Shown here in pieces: positions 24,370-34,349 of a DNA stretch of 64,000 nt (the stretch's first letter is position 1; each line of letters begins with the position of its first letter). The stretch comes from Desulfosalsimonas propionicica (GTDB lineage: Bacteria; Desulfobacterota; Desulfobacteria; Desulfobacterales; Desulfosalsimonadaceae). The DNA is taken from contig NZ_JACDUS010000004.1 in the NCBI RefSeq assembly GCF_013761005.1, forward strand, positions 248,001-312,000, read 5' to 3'. Position numbers and translations under genes: made by a program. Below the pieces are notes generated by a model. The model saw only the letters and a list, made by a program, of their open reading frames with translations, was not told where the DNA came from and searched no databases.

Positions 24370-25005
24370 ATGAAACAATTGAAAACGGGTATGTACATGA
24401 TTCTGATGGGAGTCCTGATCTGCTCTTTGACTGCCTGTGCAGCTACGGGCAGCCGCATGGCCGCATCAACTGCCGGCGACTGCGGAATGAAACCGGGCTC
24501 AAAAATGATGATCACCGGCGTCTCTGACAATGATCAAGCAAGAAAACAATTTGAAGACGCCTTGTGTCATGAGCTCAAAAATCAGGGAGTGGAGGCGGTT
24601 GCAAGCTATTCGGCAATCCCGGAGGCTTCCGGACTCGACCGGGAAACACTTCTGAAACAAGCCGGTAACCGGGGAATCGATTTCGTATTTCTGGCCCGGA
24701 TAGCCGGCATGGAGGAAACATATGCGTTCTCCTCCTATGATCCGGTGTTGTTCTACCTGGGTCCGGGCGATACCGGGGGGAACTGGTCCGCGCATCAGCA
24801 GCAGTATATCCGTCAAAACGCCACGGCATGGAAACATGTGATGGTTGAAACCCGGATCTATGAGACCAAAACCGGAAACGCCTTGTGGTCCGACACCCTG
24901 GATATCGCCAGGCCGGCAAAAAACCTTTCCGCACAAAAGGTCATCAACAAAGCGGTCAAACAGATTCCAAGGGCCATTTCCAGGCACTGCCCGACCAACA
25001 GCTAG
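24370..25005 (+). CDS. Lipoprotein of unknown function under a sigma-54 promoter
   Basis: 211 residues from the ATG 8 bp after AGGAG (an ATG at 24364 is too close to it). Lipobox LTA-C23. The mature domain (SKMMITGVSDNDQARKQFED, then GIDFVFLARIAGMEE and ETRIYETKTGNALWSDTLDI) resembles small periplasmic lipoproteins of the DUF4136/LPP20-like kind. Likely outer-membrane anchored. The adjacent activator gene and the promoter suggest inducible expression. Function unknown. Confidence 0.78.
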   Translation: MKQLKTGMYMILMGVLICSLTACAATGSRMAASTAGDCGMKPGSKMMITGVSDNDQARKQFEDALCHELKNQGVEAVASYSAIPEASGLDRETLLKQAGNRGIDFVFLARIAGMEETYAFSSYDPVLFYLGPGDTGGNWSAHQQQYIRQNATAWKHVMVETRIYETKTGNALWSDTLDIARPAKNLSAQKVINKAVKQIPRAISRHCPTNS

Positions 25006-25038
25006 GTTCGGACCGGATTTGGGCACCATCGATAAAAA

Positions 25039-25075
25039 GCTGCAGGCAGGGGTGATATCATACCCCTCCTGCAGC
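25039..25075. terminator. Strong hairpin, T-tract on the minus strand
   Basis: GCTGCAGGcAGGGGT pairs with ACCCCTCCTGCAGC around an 8-nt loop (one bulged C). On the plus strand it is preceded by AAAAA and has no following T-run. On the minus strand the same stem is followed by TTTTT. It may end transcription of the lipoprotein gene by hairpin alone or stop antisense transcripts coming from the right. Confidence 0.5.
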
Positions 25076-25175
25076 CTGTCGGGCAGAATCTCCTTTTGAC
25101 AATTTCCAAACCAGGGTTGTTTCCCCAACCCCGGCTCTGCTATAGAAGAGGAAATATGAAAAGGAGTCCTTGCCA

Positions 25176-25952
25176 ATGAATGATAAAATCCTTTATACAC
25201 AATGCGCCTATTGCGATGGGGGAACCTGTTATCCGGCTGCAAACCTCAACGACCCCCTGCCCTCCATTGAAAAAGCGCCCACAGCGTGCCCCATGCGTCA
25301 GTATGAGCAGGTCGTCCGCGAGGGGATCACCCACTATCACCGAAGCAATATTCAGGAATTCGCCCGCCGGGCCTCAATCCAGGAAGCCCAGTGTTATGAA
25401 TTCGACGGTCAGAACTTAAGAACCCGGATTCCGCGAATTGAAGAGATCATGCAGTTTGCCGCAAAGTGCAATTACACCTCCCTGGGTTTGGCCTTTTGCA
25501 TCGGCCTGCGCAGAGAAGCCCGCGAGGTTTCAAAAATTTTCGAAGCCGGCGGATTTGATGTGGCCTCGGTCTGCTGCAAGGTGGGCCGAACGCCAAAGGA
25601 ATCCATTGGTCTGACAGGGGAAGAAAAAATACGGGGGCCGGATGCCATGGAATCCATGTGCAATCCCATTGTTCAAGCCGAACTGTTAAACCGCCAGGAG
25701 GTGGACCTGGCCGTCATGCTGGGCCTGTGCGTGGGGCATGACACACTGTTTCTAAAATACTGCAAAGTGCCTTGCACGGTACTGGCCGTCAAGGACCGGG
25801 TGCTGGGCCACAATCCCCTGGCGGCCATTTATTTGTCTTCAACCCCATATTACGGACGCCTCAAAAATCCGGCAAGGCTTTCCGGGGCAAAAGACAAATG
25901 GAAAAAAATCGACATCATGACAGAGGAGACACCCGGAAAGGACGGGAGTTAA
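25176..25952 (+). CDS. DUF1847 family metal-binding-like protein
   Basis: 258 residues. Cysteine-rich N-terminus (CAYCDGGTCYP), then the DUF1847 pattern with many cysteines (NYTSLGLAFCIGLRREAREV, VASVCCKVGRTPKESIG, MCNPIVQAELLN, GLCVGHDTLFLKYCKVPCTVLAVKDRVLGHNPLAAIY, here in pieces). The family is found in anaerobes and is thought to bind metal through these cysteines; function is not known. RBS AAAAGGAG. It is monocistronic, convergent with polX. Confidence 0.85.
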   Translation: MNDKILYTQCAYCDGGTCYPAANLNDPLPSIEKAPTACPMRQYEQVVREGITHYHRSNIQEFARRASIQEAQCYEFDGQNLRTRIPRIEEIMQFAAKCNYTSLGLAFCIGLRREAREVSKIFEAGGFDVASVCCKVGRTPKESIGLTGEEKIRGPDAMESMCNPIVQAELLNRQEVDLAVMLGLCVGHDTLFLKYCKVPCTVLAVKDRVLGHNPLAAIYLSSTPYYGRLKNPARLSGAKDKWKKIDIMTEETPGKDGS

Positions 25953-25998
25953 GACCACCAGGGCGATTTTGACCCCGGCCTGTGACCGCAGGGGCGGT

Positions 25999-27729
25999 TT
26001 ATGGACGCCGCAAAAGGCGCAGCAATTCTGAAAGGGACCGGGTGTTGACCACATCATTGCGGGTCAGCCATCCCCGGCGCGCCGCAGCAATACCGTTTTC
26101 CATCAATTCGAGATTTTCCACGCTGTGGGCATCCGTGGAAACCGCTATGCGCACCCCGGATTCTGCAGCCATCTTGCAGTAGGAACTGGGCAAATCCAGC
26201 CGATCCGGCTGGGCGTTTAACTCCAGGATCACGCCCCGGTCTTTTGCCGCCAGGATGATCTTTTCCAGGTCAATTTCCATTGGATCCCGCGTATTGATGA
26301 GCCGGGCTGTGGGATGGCCCAGGATATGACAATAGGGATTGTCCATGGCCCGGATGATCCGTTCGGTCTGTTTTTTTTCATCCATGCGCTGCTGGTAGTG
26401 CACCGAACAAACCACCAGATCCAGTTGGGCCAGCACGGAATCGGCCAGGTCCAGGCGTCCGTCGGCCAGAATATCAACTTCCATTCCCTTTAGCAGCCGG
26501 AAGCCGGAAAATTTTTCATTAATGGCATCGATTTTCTTCATGTACTGGAGGACCTGCTTTTCATTAAGCCCACCGGCCATGGCCACCTTCTGGGAATGCT
26601 CGGTAACGGCCAGGTATTGATATCCCATGGCAATGGCCCCATGGGCCATTTCCTCAAGGCTTCCGTGGCCGTCTGTGCGGCGGGTGTGGCAGTGCAGGTC
26701 TCCCCGGATGTCGCTTCTTTTGAGAAGGGCAGGCAGGCGGTTGTCTGCAGCGGCTTGAATTTCACCCATATTTTCCCGAAGTTCCGGCGGGATATAAGTC
26801 AAACCCACTGAGGCATAAACTTCTTTTTCAGTTTTTCCGGCAACCCGCTTTTCTCCCTGGTACACCCCGTATTCGTTGATCTTGTAGCCCTTGTCCTGGG
26901 CCAGTTTGCGAACGGCGATATTATGGGCCCTGGAACCGGTAAAATAATGCAGGGCCGCCCCGTAGCTGACCTGGGCCACGATGCGCAAATCAACCTGAAG
27001 TCCCGGACGCAGGATCACGCTGCTTTTGGTTTTGCCGTGAGACAAAATGTTTTTCACCCCTTCAAAGGAAACAAAGGCTTCCATGACATCCTTTTCCCGA
27101 TCCCGGCCACAGGTGACCAGAACATCGAGATCTCCCACGGTTTCCTCTCCCCTGCGGAAGCTGCCGGCCACCCTGACCCGGCGCACACCTTCGATATCCA
27201 TGAGATACTCTTCCAGAGCCCGGGCATGGACGGCCGCATCGCTCCAGAGCAGACGTTTTTCACCGGATTTTTTCACCCGGCCCAGGGATTCAATAATGTG
27301 CTGCTGGCTTTTTTCCCCGAAACCGCTTAAATCAGCAATCTGTCCGCGCCGGGCGGCCCGTTCCAGATCTTCGAGACTGGCCACGCCCAGGTGCTTGTAA
27401 AGCTGGGCGGTTTTTTTGGGTCCGAGAGAAGGCACCTGCATCAAGTCCAGCAGGGACACGGGCAGTTCCTGGCGAAGCCGGCGCAGCTGCTCAAGCCCCC
27501 CGGTTTCAACTATTTCCCGGATCTTTGCAGCCAGATCCCGGCCGATGCCACGGTACTGGCTCAGATCTTTGTTGGCCTTGACCAGGGAGGCCACAGGCTC
27601 GGTCATCTGCTCGATGACCCGGGCCGCTTCCCTGTAGGCCCGCACCCGGAACGGATTGTCGTCCCGGATCTCCAGCAGATCCGCCACCTGATTGAGAAGA
27701 TCCCGGATTTCATTGTTTTGCAGAAACAT
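25999..27729 (-). CDS. polX: PolX family DNA polymerase / 3'-5' exonuclease (PHP domain)
   Basis: 576 residues. N-terminal 8-kDa helix-hairpin-helix domain (NPFRVRAYREAARVIE), HhH motifs (YRGIGRDLAAKI, VPSLGPKKTAQLY, LSGFGEKSQQHI), nucleotidyltransferase palm with catalytic Asp pair (VAGSFRRGEETVGDLDVLV, LQVDLRIV), and C-terminal PHP domain with metal ligands (RGDLHCHTRRTDG, AVTEHSQ, GMEVDIL, CSVHYQQ, STDAHSVENLE). Bacterial PolX fills gaps in base excision repair. Start at 27729, preceded by GGGGAG; an open extension to 27798 lacks one. Confidence 0.95.
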   Translation of the reverse strand: MFLQNNEIRDLLNQVADLLEIRDDNPFRVRAYREAARVIEQMTEPVASLVKANKDLSQYRGIGRDLAAKIREIVETGGLEQLRRLRQELPVSLLDLMQVPSLGPKKTAQLYKHLGVASLEDLERAARRGQIADLSGFGEKSQQHIIESLGRVKKSGEKRLLWSDAAVHARALEEYLMDIEGVRRVRVAGSFRRGEETVGDLDVLVTCGRDREKDVMEAFVSFEGVKNILSHGKTKSSVILRPGLQVDLRIVAQVSYGAALHYFTGSRAHNIAVRKLAQDKGYKINEYGVYQGEKRVAGKTEKEVYASVGLTYIPPELRENMGEIQAAADNRLPALLKRSDIRGDLHCHTRRTDGHGSLEEMAHGAIAMGYQYLAVTEHSQKVAMAGGLNEKQVLQYMKKIDAINEKFSGFRLLKGMEVDILADGRLDLADSVLAQLDLVVCSVHYQQRMDEKKQTERIIRAMDNPYCHILGHPTARLINTRDPMEIDLEKIILAAKDRGVILELNAQPDRLDLPSSYCKMAAESGVRIAVSTDAHSVENLELMENGIAAARRGWLTRNDVVNTRSLSELLRLLRRP

Positions 27730-27982
27730 TGCACTTCTCCCCCCGGGCATGATCAGCGCCCGTTTGCCAATTCCTGTTATACCGCCTGCCGGTCGCATGG
27801 CTTAAAACCCTAAGTATCGATGCTTGAAACGGTCGTCAAGGATTTTTAACATTACAAATTCACTGCCGATTCAACTGAAGCAAATGATATGCACGGAATT
27901 TCCTTTTGCATCACCCGGGCGCCTCTGGTATAGAAAAATGGTTTATACGCAAACAGCCCAAAACACACAGGAGACCATACCC

Positions 27983-28156
27983 ATGGCCATCAGCCAGGAA
28001 TTGCTGGAAATTCTGGTATGCCCCCAATGCAAGGGGGCCATCTATCTCAACAACCGCGGCGATGCCCTGATCTGTGACAGCTGCAGGCTTGAATTTGAAA
28101 TCCGGGACGATATTCCGGTGATGCTCATTGACGAGGCCCGGTTAATTGACGATTAA
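27983..28156 (+). CDS. Trm112/UPF0434-type zinc-ribbon protein
   Basis: 57 residues: LLEILVCPQCKGAIYL...LICDSCRLEFEIRDDIPVML. The two CxxC pairs form a zinc ribbon, and the ending IPVMLIDEA is typical of the family. In other organisms Trm112 activates methyltransferases; bacterial copies often lie next to lpxK or kdsB, which is not the case here. It starts the long co-directional run that continues to 35940. Confidence 0.88.
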   Translation: MAISQELLEILVCPQCKGAIYLNNRGDALICDSCRLEFEIRDDIPVMLIDEARLIDD

Positions 28157-28201
28157 TCGCCTGAATCCGAATACAAACCACGGCAGCAGGCAGTATTTTC
28201 C

Positions 28202-28747
28202 ATGAGCCAGCCATCTGCGCCCGCACCCGCAAAGCTTGTCATCGGTGCCTTTATGGCGGACAAAGAATTGATCATACCCGTTGCCTTGCGGCTTTCTGAG
28301 GCCTTCGGGCCTGCGGACATGATCAGCCGGTGGCTCGCCTTTGACTACACCCGGTATTACGAACGGGAAATGGGAAGCGGGCTGTTTCGGCGTATGCTTG
28401 CATTTCAAAACATGATAAGCCAGGATGCGCTGTCGCAAATCAAACATACCACCAATGCGATTGAAGCCGAATTTGCAGATAATGACAAGCGCCGGGTCAA
28501 TATTGACCCGGGATATCTGCTGCGGGAACGCTTCGTACTGGCCACCGGAAAAAATTTTTCCCACCGGATTTATATCGGCGAAGGCATTTATGCGGATTTG
28601 ACCCTGATTTACCAAAAGGGCGATTTCCAAACCCTGCCCTGGACCTATCCGGATTACGCAGCCGGGGAAATGACGGAATTTCTCCACCAGGTGCGCCGCA
28701 AGTATGTTTTTGACATAAAGGAGGCAGCAGCGCAGGCCGATGATTAA
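28202..28747 (+). CDS. DUF4416 family protein
   Basis: 181 residues with the DUF4416 pattern (AKLVIGAFMADKELI, WLAFDYTRYYEREMGSGLFR, RRVNIDPGYLLRERFVLATGK, IYIGEGIYADLTLIYQKG, YPDY). Unknown function, common in Desulfobacterota and other anaerobes. Its stop overlaps the yicC start by 8 bp, implying translational coupling. Confidence 0.85.
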   Translation: MSQPSAPAPAKLVIGAFMADKELIIPVALRLSEAFGPADMISRWLAFDYTRYYEREMGSGLFRRMLAFQNMISQDALSQIKHTTNAIEAEFADNDKRRVNIDPGYLLRERFVLATGKNFSHRIYIGEGIYADLTLIYQKGDFQTLPWTYPDYAAGEMTEFLHQVRRKYVFDIKEAAAQADD

Positions 28748-29621
28748 AAGCATGACCGCATTTGCCGGCATCGAACACAGCCGGGACAACATCACCGTCA
28801 CCCTGGAAATGCGCGGCTACAACAGCCGTTACCTGGATTTGGCCGTGAAGCTGCCCTCTTCCTACGGCTGGCTTGAAGATATGGTCAGGCAGGCGGTTGG
28901 CCGTTGCATCAGCCGGGGCCGTATTGAAATCCGCATTCAAATCCGGACCGATGAACAGACCTGCTGGAATTTCGCGGTCAACCCGCAACTGTCAGACGCC
29001 TATTACGCGGCTTTAAATGAGCTCAAAAAACGCTTTGGCATCACAGAGCCCATTGGCATCTCCCACTTGGCGGGGGTCTCCGGCATTATTGAAACCGTGG
29101 AAAATCAGGCGGATGCAGAAACCCTGTCCCGGACCATGGAGCAGGCCGTGCAAAAGGCCCTGGAAGCCTTTGAGGCCATGCGCACAGATGAGGGACAGGC
29201 CACGGCCCGGGACCTGGAAGCGCGCCTTGCATTTATCAAAAACAGCATTGAGCGCATTGACAATCTGCGCCAGGGCTTGGTAGAAGCCAGCCACCAGAGA
29301 ATTCAGGCCCGTGTCCGGGAACTGACCGGAGACCAGGTGGAAATCGACCCCACGCGCATTGCCCAGGAAGCCGCTATTCTGGCGGACAAAAGCGATATTT
29401 CCGAGGAATTGACCCGCGCGGCAAGCCATATCCGGCAGTTTTGGCAAATCATGGAAGCGGATGCACCTGCTGGAAAACCGCTGAATTTTTTATTGCAGGA
29501 GTTGAACCGGGAAGTCAACACCATGGGGGTGAAAGCCGGCAGCGCGGATATTTCCCATATTGTTGTTTCCGTGAAAACCGAACTGGAAAAGCTCCGGGAG
29601 CAGGTCCAGAACATCGAATAA
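28740..29621 (+). CDS. yicC: YicC family endoribonuclease
   Basis: 293 residues. N-terminal YicC domain (MIKSMTAFAGIE, VTLEMRGYNSRYLDLAVKLP, RCISRGRIEIRI) and C-terminal DUF1732 (EASHQRIQARVRELTG, IAQEAAILADKSDISEELTR, KPLNFLLQELNREVNTMGVKAG). Family members are small endoribonucleases involved in RNA decay. It is directly followed by remA and gmk, an order also known from Firmicutes. Confidence 0.94.
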   Translation: MIKSMTAFAGIEHSRDNITVTLEMRGYNSRYLDLAVKLPSSYGWLEDMVRQAVGRCISRGRIEIRIQIRTDEQTCWNFAVNPQLSDAYYAALNELKKRFGITEPIGISHLAGVSGIIETVENQADAETLSRTMEQAVQKALEAFEAMRTDEGQATARDLEARLAFIKNSIERIDNLRQGLVEASHQRIQARVRELTGDQVEIDPTRIAQEAAILADKSDISEELTRAASHIRQFWQIMEADAPAGKPLNFLLQELNREVNTMGVKAGSADISHIVVSVKTELEKLREQVQNIE

Positions 29622-29657
29622 TATTGACTTTTAACCCAACCCGTCCCAGGAGAGCCC

Positions 29658-29936
29658 ATGGACTACAATTTGCTAAACATCGGCTTCGGCGGATCCATTG
29701 TCGCCGAAGAAGTCATTGCCATCCTGTCCCCCAACTCCGCGCCCATGAAACGGCTCAGAGATGATGCCAGGGAGCAGAACCGCTTAATTGACGCAACACA
29801 CGGACGGCGTACCCGTTCGATCATCATTACCAAAACCAACCATATCATTCTTTCAGCCATGCAGGCGGAAACCATTTCCCAGCGGTTTGCAATGCTGAAG
29901 GAAAAACAGCGGGACAAGCAGGCCGGCAAGGGTTAA
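29658..29936 (+). CDS. remA: RemA/DUF370 family regulatory protein
   Basis: 92 residues: [58 protein letters not shown]. This is the DUF370/RemA family; in Bacillus RemA binds DNA and drives matrix genes. Strong RBS AGGAGAG, 5 bp from the ATG. Position between yicC and gmk is the conserved one. Confidence 0.92.
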   Translation: MDYNLLNIGFGGSIVAEEVIAILSPNSAPMKRLRDDAREQNRLIDATHGRRTRSIIITKTNHIILSAMQAETISQRFAMLKEKQRDKQAGKG

Positions 29937-29943
29937 CCGAAAA

Positions 29944-30579
29944 ATGACCGATATGGACAAAAATACATCCGGCCGCCATAGAACCGGACGTCTCTTTGTC
30001 TTATCCGCCCCCTCGGGTACCGGCAAAACCACCCTGTGCCGCCGCATCCTGCCGCAGCTGGAAAGGATTGTCTTCTCCGTCTCCTACACCACCCGCCCGC
30101 CCAGGGCTGGGGAAACCGATGGTAAGGACTACCATTTCATCTCCGCAGCATCATTCGAGCAGATGATCAGGGAAAATCGGTGGGCGGAATGGGCCAGGGT
30201 CCATGACAATTATTACGGTACCAGCGCAGACGATCTGGACCGGGACCTGGGTGCCGGCTATGATGTTTTGTTAGACATTGATGTCAGGGGCGCGCGCCAG
30301 ATCGTTGAACGATTTACCGGAAGTGTTACCATTTTTATCATGCCCCCGTCTTTGGACGATTTGCGAAAGCGCCTGGAAAAAAGGGGCAGCGATGATGAGC
30401 AGACCATTGAAAAACGATTGCGAGCAGCCGCTGAGGAAATGGCATGCCGCCATGAATACCATTATATTATTGTCAATGACCGGATCGAGCGGGCTGCACA
30501 GGAACTGCTGACCGTTATTGAAAACAACCGTCAGCCCGTTGGCTGCCATTTCAACCCTGACTCCGGACCCGAATTGTGA
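29944..30579 (+). CDS. gmk: Guanylate kinase
   Basis: 211 residues. P-loop SAPSGTGKTTLCRR, GMP-binding region (VSYTTRPPRAGETDGKDYHF), FIMPPSLDDLRKRLEKRG lid, and the closing YHYIIVND. Phosphorylates GMP to GDP. 7 bp after remA; its TGA overlaps the GTG start of rlmB. Confidence 0.96.
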   Translation: MTDMDKNTSGRHRTGRLFVLSAPSGTGKTTLCRRILPQLERIVFSVSYTTRPPRAGETDGKDYHFISAASFEQMIRENRWAEWARVHDNYYGTSADDLDRDLGAGYDVLLDIDVRGARQIVERFTGSVTIFIMPPSLDDLRKRLEKRGSDDEQTIEKRLRAAAEEMACRHEYHYIIVNDRIERAAQELLTVIENNRQPVGCHFNPDSGPEL

Positions 30580-31367
30580 AACCCGATCATAGGACAAAAG
30601 ACGAAATCATCTATGGAATTCACCCGGTGACAGAGGCTTTAAAAGCCGGCCGGAGAAAGGTCTCGCGGGTCTACATCAGCCGGGAAAATCCCGGTAAGCG
30701 GGTCAACAAGCTTGCGGAAAAAATCCGGAAAACCGACATTTACGTGGAGGCGGTCAGCCGGGACCAGCTAAACAAACTCAGCCGGAGTGATTATCACCAG
30801 GATATTGCCGCCCGGGTCAGCTTGCTTCCCACAACGGCCGGATCACGGCTACTGGAACCAGAATCCGGAATCGGGCCTGATACCTTTTTGCTGGTGATCG
30901 ACAGTGTGGTGGACCCGCAGAACTTCGGCGCCCTGGTCCGCACGGCCGTTTGCATGGGCGCAGATGCTGTCATCATCTCCCGGGACCGCTCTGCCGGCCC
31001 CGGGCCTGCTGCATCCCGGGCTTCTGCCGGCGCCATGGAGCATGCCCGTATCTGCGTGGTCACCAACCTGGCCAATTACATGAAAGACTTGAAAAAAAAC
31101 GGATTCTGGATTATCGGTTTGGATCATATGGCGCACCAATCCATTGCCGAAACCGATATGACCGGAAAATGCGCCCTTATCATCGGCGGGGAAGACACGG
31201 GCATCCGCCCCCTGGTTAAGCGCCGGTGCGATTTTCTGTGCGCCATTGCCCAATCCGGGCCGGTCAATTCACTCAATGCGTCCGTGGCCGGCGGCATGGC
31301 CGTCTACGAGGCAATGCGCCAGCGTCGCACGGCCGCCTTGAAAAAAAATAATGCAAAAACCCGTTGA
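30576..31367 (+). CDS. rlmB: 23S rRNA (guanosine-2'-O)-methyltransferase RlmB (SpoU family)
   Basis: 263 residues starting at a GTG that overlaps the gmk stop by 4 bp. Substrate-binding N-terminus ([20 protein letters not shown]), then the knotted SPOUT domain: [49 protein letters not shown] and a loop with [17 protein letters not shown]. Methylates ribose of G2251 (E. coli numbering) in the ribosomal P loop region. Confidence 0.93.
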   Translation: MKPDHRTKDEIIYGIHPVTEALKAGRRKVSRVYISRENPGKRVNKLAEKIRKTDIYVEAVSRDQLNKLSRSDYHQDIAARVSLLPTTAGSRLLEPESGIGPDTFLLVIDSVVDPQNFGALVRTAVCMGADAVIISRDRSAGPGPAASRASAGAMEHARICVVTNLANYMKDLKKNGFWIIGLDHMAHQSIAETDMTGKCALIIGGEDTGIRPLVKRRCDFLCAIAQSGPVNSLNASVAGGMAVYEAMRQRRTAALKKNNAKTR

Positions 31368-31401
31368 TTTCTTTTTTTTTACAGGAAAGGATCCGCATAC
31401 C

Positions 31402-32643
31402 ATGAGTACAGCAGAGTCCATCACCATTGATAAAAACGGAAAGCTTTCCGTTCCCGGCCATGTCATCATCCCCTTTATCGAAGGCGACGGAATCGGACCC
31501 GACATCTGGCGCGCCACTCAACCTGTCCTTGATGCAGCTGTTGAATACGCATACAAGGGAGATCGCAAAATCGAGTGGAAGGAGATCAACGCCGGTGAAA
31601 AAGGATATCAGAAGACCGGCCAATGGCTTCCGGAACAATCCCTGGAAGCCATCCGTCAGCACGTGGTGGCCATAAAGGGCCCTTTGACCACACCTGTGGG
31701 AAAAGGCATGCGCAGCTTAAACGTGACCATCCGCCAGGTGCTGGACCTGTATGCCTGCGTGCGGCCGGTCAAATACGTCCCCGGGGTGCCCAGCCCCATG
31801 AAACATCCGGAGAACATCAATATGGTGGTGTTTCGGGAAAACACCGAGGACCTGTATGCCGGCGTGGAATTTCAGGCCGGGAGCCCGGAGGCGGAAAAAC
31901 TCATCTCGTTTTTAAAAGACGAGATGAATGCAACCATTGCCGCGGGCGCCGGCATCGGAATCAAGCCCATGAGTGCAAAAAACACCAAGCGCCTGATGGC
32001 CAGCGCCATTGTCTATGCAAGAGACAACGGGTATCCGAGCGTGACATTGATGCACAAGGGCAATATCATGAAGTACACAGAAGGCGCCTTTGCCACTTGG
32101 GGCTATGAAGCCGCCCGGGAACAATTCGGGGATATCACCGTCACCGAAGATGAGGTGTACGAAAAATACAACGGCACCGCACCGGAAGGCAAAATCGTGA
32201 TCAAGGACCGAATCGCGGACATGCTGTTTCAGCAGGTGCTTCTGCGCCCCGAAGAATTCGGGGTCATTGCCACGCCCAACTTAAACGGCGATTATATCTC
32301 CGACGCCCTGGCCGCACAGGTGGGCGGACTGGGCATGGCACCCGGGGCCAATATCGGAGACCAGTGCGCAGTATTTGAAGCCACCCACGGCACCGCCCCC
32401 AAGTATGCCGGCCGCAACAAGGTCAATCCCAGCTCATTGATTTTATCCGGGGCCATGATGCTCGATCACATGGGATGGACAGAAGCTGCCGACCGCATCC
32501 GCAGCTGCCTGGCTGAAACCGTTAAAAACGGAAAAGTCACCTATGACCTGGCCCGTCAGATTAAAGGCAGCTGCAAGCTCTGCTGCTCAGAGTTTGGAGA
32601 GGCCATTGTGGAAAACATCTGCAGCTACCCGGAAAAATGCTGA
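31402..32643 (+). CDS. icd: Isocitrate dehydrogenase (NADP-type)
   Basis: 413 residues from an ATG after AGGAAAGG. Landmarks: [14 protein letters not shown], substrate-loop [20 protein letters not shown], the [14 protein letters not shown] segment, [51 protein letters not shown]. Typical of the homodimeric bacterial NADP enzymes. With korDABC it supplies the isocitrate/2-oxoglutarate/succinyl-CoA step of a TCA cycle or a biosynthetic fork. Cys-rich end ([15 protein letters not shown]) is slightly unusual. Confidence 0.95.
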   Translation: MSTAESITIDKNGKLSVPGHVIIPFIEGDGIGPDIWRATQPVLDAAVEYAYKGDRKIEWKEINAGEKGYQKTGQWLPEQSLEAIRQHVVAIKGPLTTPVGKGMRSLNVTIRQVLDLYACVRPVKYVPGVPSPMKHPENINMVVFRENTEDLYAGVEFQAGSPEAEKLISFLKDEMNATIAAGAGIGIKPMSAKNTKRLMASAIVYARDNGYPSVTLMHKGNIMKYTEGAFATWGYEAAREQFGDITVTEDEVYEKYNGTAPEGKIVIKDRIADMLFQQVLLRPEEFGVIATPNLNGDYISDALAAQVGGLGMAPGANIGDQCAVFEATHGTAPKYAGRNKVNPSSLILSGAMMLDHMGWTEAADRIRSCLAETVKNGKVTYDLARQIKGSCKLCCSEFGEAIVENICSYPEKC

Positions 32644-33466
32644 CCTTCGGGCCCGCATTGGCCGGGCCCTGATCAACGCGGTTTTCCCGGAAATCTGCCA
32701 CGGTTGCGGCCGATTTATGCCGGAGCGCCCCATACAAACGGGAAGCGGGCGGGATCCGACGGTACAGGCCGACAAGCGCGACTTTGCCCGCCGGGTGCTG
32801 GAACCGGTCCTGTGCCCCGATTGCCTGGCCGATATCCCCATTGTGGACTCCCCCATATGCCCCTGCTGCGGCCGGCCGCTAAAAAGCCGGCAGGATGGGG
32901 ATCACATGTGCGGCCGGTGCATCACAGAAAAGCGCAGTTTTTCAAAGGCCCGCTCGGCACTGGTTTATGACGGCGCCGTACTTGCACTGATTCATTCCTA
33001 TAAGTACAACAGCCGCACTTGCCTGGCAAAGCCATTGGGCCGGCTGCTTTATGAAGAATTTATCCGGCATTTTGATCCAGAGGAAATCGACGCGGTCATG
33101 GCCGTGCCCCTGCACGCCAGGCGCATGCGGCAGCGAGGCTACAACCAGGCGCTTCTGATGATCCGGCACTGGCCCGAAATGGCTGCAGAACTGGGCCATT
33201 TGCAAAACTGGAAAATTATTTGCCATGACCGGGCCCTCTGCCGCAAAGCCCACACCCGTCCCCAGACCGGCCTGGACCGAAAGGCAAGGAAAAAAAACAT
33301 CCAAGGCGCTTTTGATGTCTCTGAGCCCGGGTTTTGCAAGGGCCGCCGCCTGCTTTTGATCGATGACGTGATGACCACCGGCGCAACCATAGACGAATGC
33401 GCAAAAGCCCTGTACCGGGCCGGAGCGGCCGGGGTCAGCGTGATTACCCTGGCCCGGGCCCTGTAA
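32606..33466 (+). CDS. ComF family phosphoribosyltransferase-like protein
   Basis: 286 residues if begun at TTG 32606, which follows GGAGAGG; the start is uncertain because the frame is open back to 32543 inside icd. N-terminal double zinc ribbon (CHGCG, CPDC, CPCCGRP, CGRC), then a PRTase fold: [55 protein letters not shown], and PRPP loop [17 protein letters not shown]. ComFC relatives work in DNA uptake, others are uncharacterised. Overlaps the icd 3' end by 38 bp. Confidence 0.85.
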   Translation: MWKTSAATRKNADLRARIGRALINAVFPEICHGCGRFMPERPIQTGSGRDPTVQADKRDFARRVLEPVLCPDCLADIPIVDSPICPCCGRPLKSRQDGDHMCGRCITEKRSFSKARSALVYDGAVLALIHSYKYNSRTCLAKPLGRLLYEEFIRHFDPEEIDAVMAVPLHARRMRQRGYNQALLMIRHWPEMAAELGHLQNWKIICHDRALCRKAHTRPQTGLDRKARKKNIQGAFDVSEPGFCKGRRLLLIDDVMTTGATIDECAKALYRAGAAGVSVITLARAL

Positions 33467-33515
33467 ACATTTCAACCCAAAGCCTAAACTGAGCGCAATA
33501 CAGGGAAAAACAGCC

Positions 33516-34331
33516 ATGATCCATTACCCTGCAAGCCCATCCGGAGCGCGGCTGAAAGCTGCGGTATGCCAGTTTGAGATTGCTGTGGGCGATGTGGACA
33601 AAAACGTTTCAACCGGCCTGGCCGCCGCTGAAAACGCCTGCAAAAGCGGGGCACAGCTGGTGGTGCTGCCCGAGCTGTGGTCCTGCGGCTATGACGGGGA
33701 AAAAATAGCGGCGCATGCCCGAAAAACCCCGGAGATTACCGGATTTCTTTCCGGTCTGGCAAAGGCGTATGACGCGGTCATTGCGGGCTCCCTTCCGGAG
33801 GAAGCAAACGGCCGTGTATACAATACCATGTTTGTCATCAACACCACCGGGCCGGTTGCTGGAGCCTACCGCAAAATCCATTTGTTCCCCCTGCTGAACG
33901 AGGACAAATGGTTTGCCCCGGGCCGGCAAAGCGTGATATTGAATTGCCATGGAATACCGGCTGGATGCATGATCTGCTATGATCTGCGGTTTGCGGAAAT
34001 GGGCGTGCACCTGGCCGCAGGCGGGGCGCGCATGATCGTGGTCTGCGCCCAGTGGCCGGCCGTGCGCATTGATCACTGGGATGCCCTGCTCATGGCCCGG
34101 GCCATTGAAAACCAAATATTTGTGGTGGCCGCCAACAGGTGCGGAGCGGATGCAGACTCCGGGTTCAACGGCCATTCCCGGATCATCGCTCCGGACGGTG
34201 CCATTCTGGCCGACGCCGGACAAATTCCGGCACATGTTTGCGCTGAACTGGATTTTTCCATAATTGACAACCTGCGCACCCGGTTCTGCCCGGTTGCCCA
34301 ACGCGTGCCGGCTGCATATCCGCCGGCTTAA
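33516..34331 (+). CDS. Carbon-nitrogen hydrolase (nitrilase superfamily, omega-amidase-like)
   Basis: 271 residues with the Glu-Lys-Cys triad visible: E53 in LPELWSCGYD, K120 in YRKIHLFP, C154 in MICYDLRFAE. The loop AQWPAVRIDHWDALLMARAIENQIFVV and NRCG support the omega-amidase/Nit branch, given here as short motifs. Such enzymes hydrolyse amides such as 2-oxoglutaramate or deaminated glutathione. Substrate inferred only. Confidence 0.9.
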   Translation: MIHYPASPSGARLKAAVCQFEIAVGDVDKNVSTGLAAAENACKSGAQLVVLPELWSCGYDGEKIAAHARKTPEITGFLSGLAKAYDAVIAGSLPEEANGRVYNTMFVINTTGPVAGAYRKIHLFPLLNEDKWFAPGRQSVILNCHGIPAGCMICYDLRFAEMGVHLAAGGARMIVVCAQWPAVRIDHWDALLMARAIENQIFVVAANRCGADADSGFNGHSRIIAPDGAILADAGQIPAHVCAELDFSIIDNLRTRFCPVAQRVPAAYPPA

Positions 34332-34349
34332 ACAAAAAAAGAAAACCCC

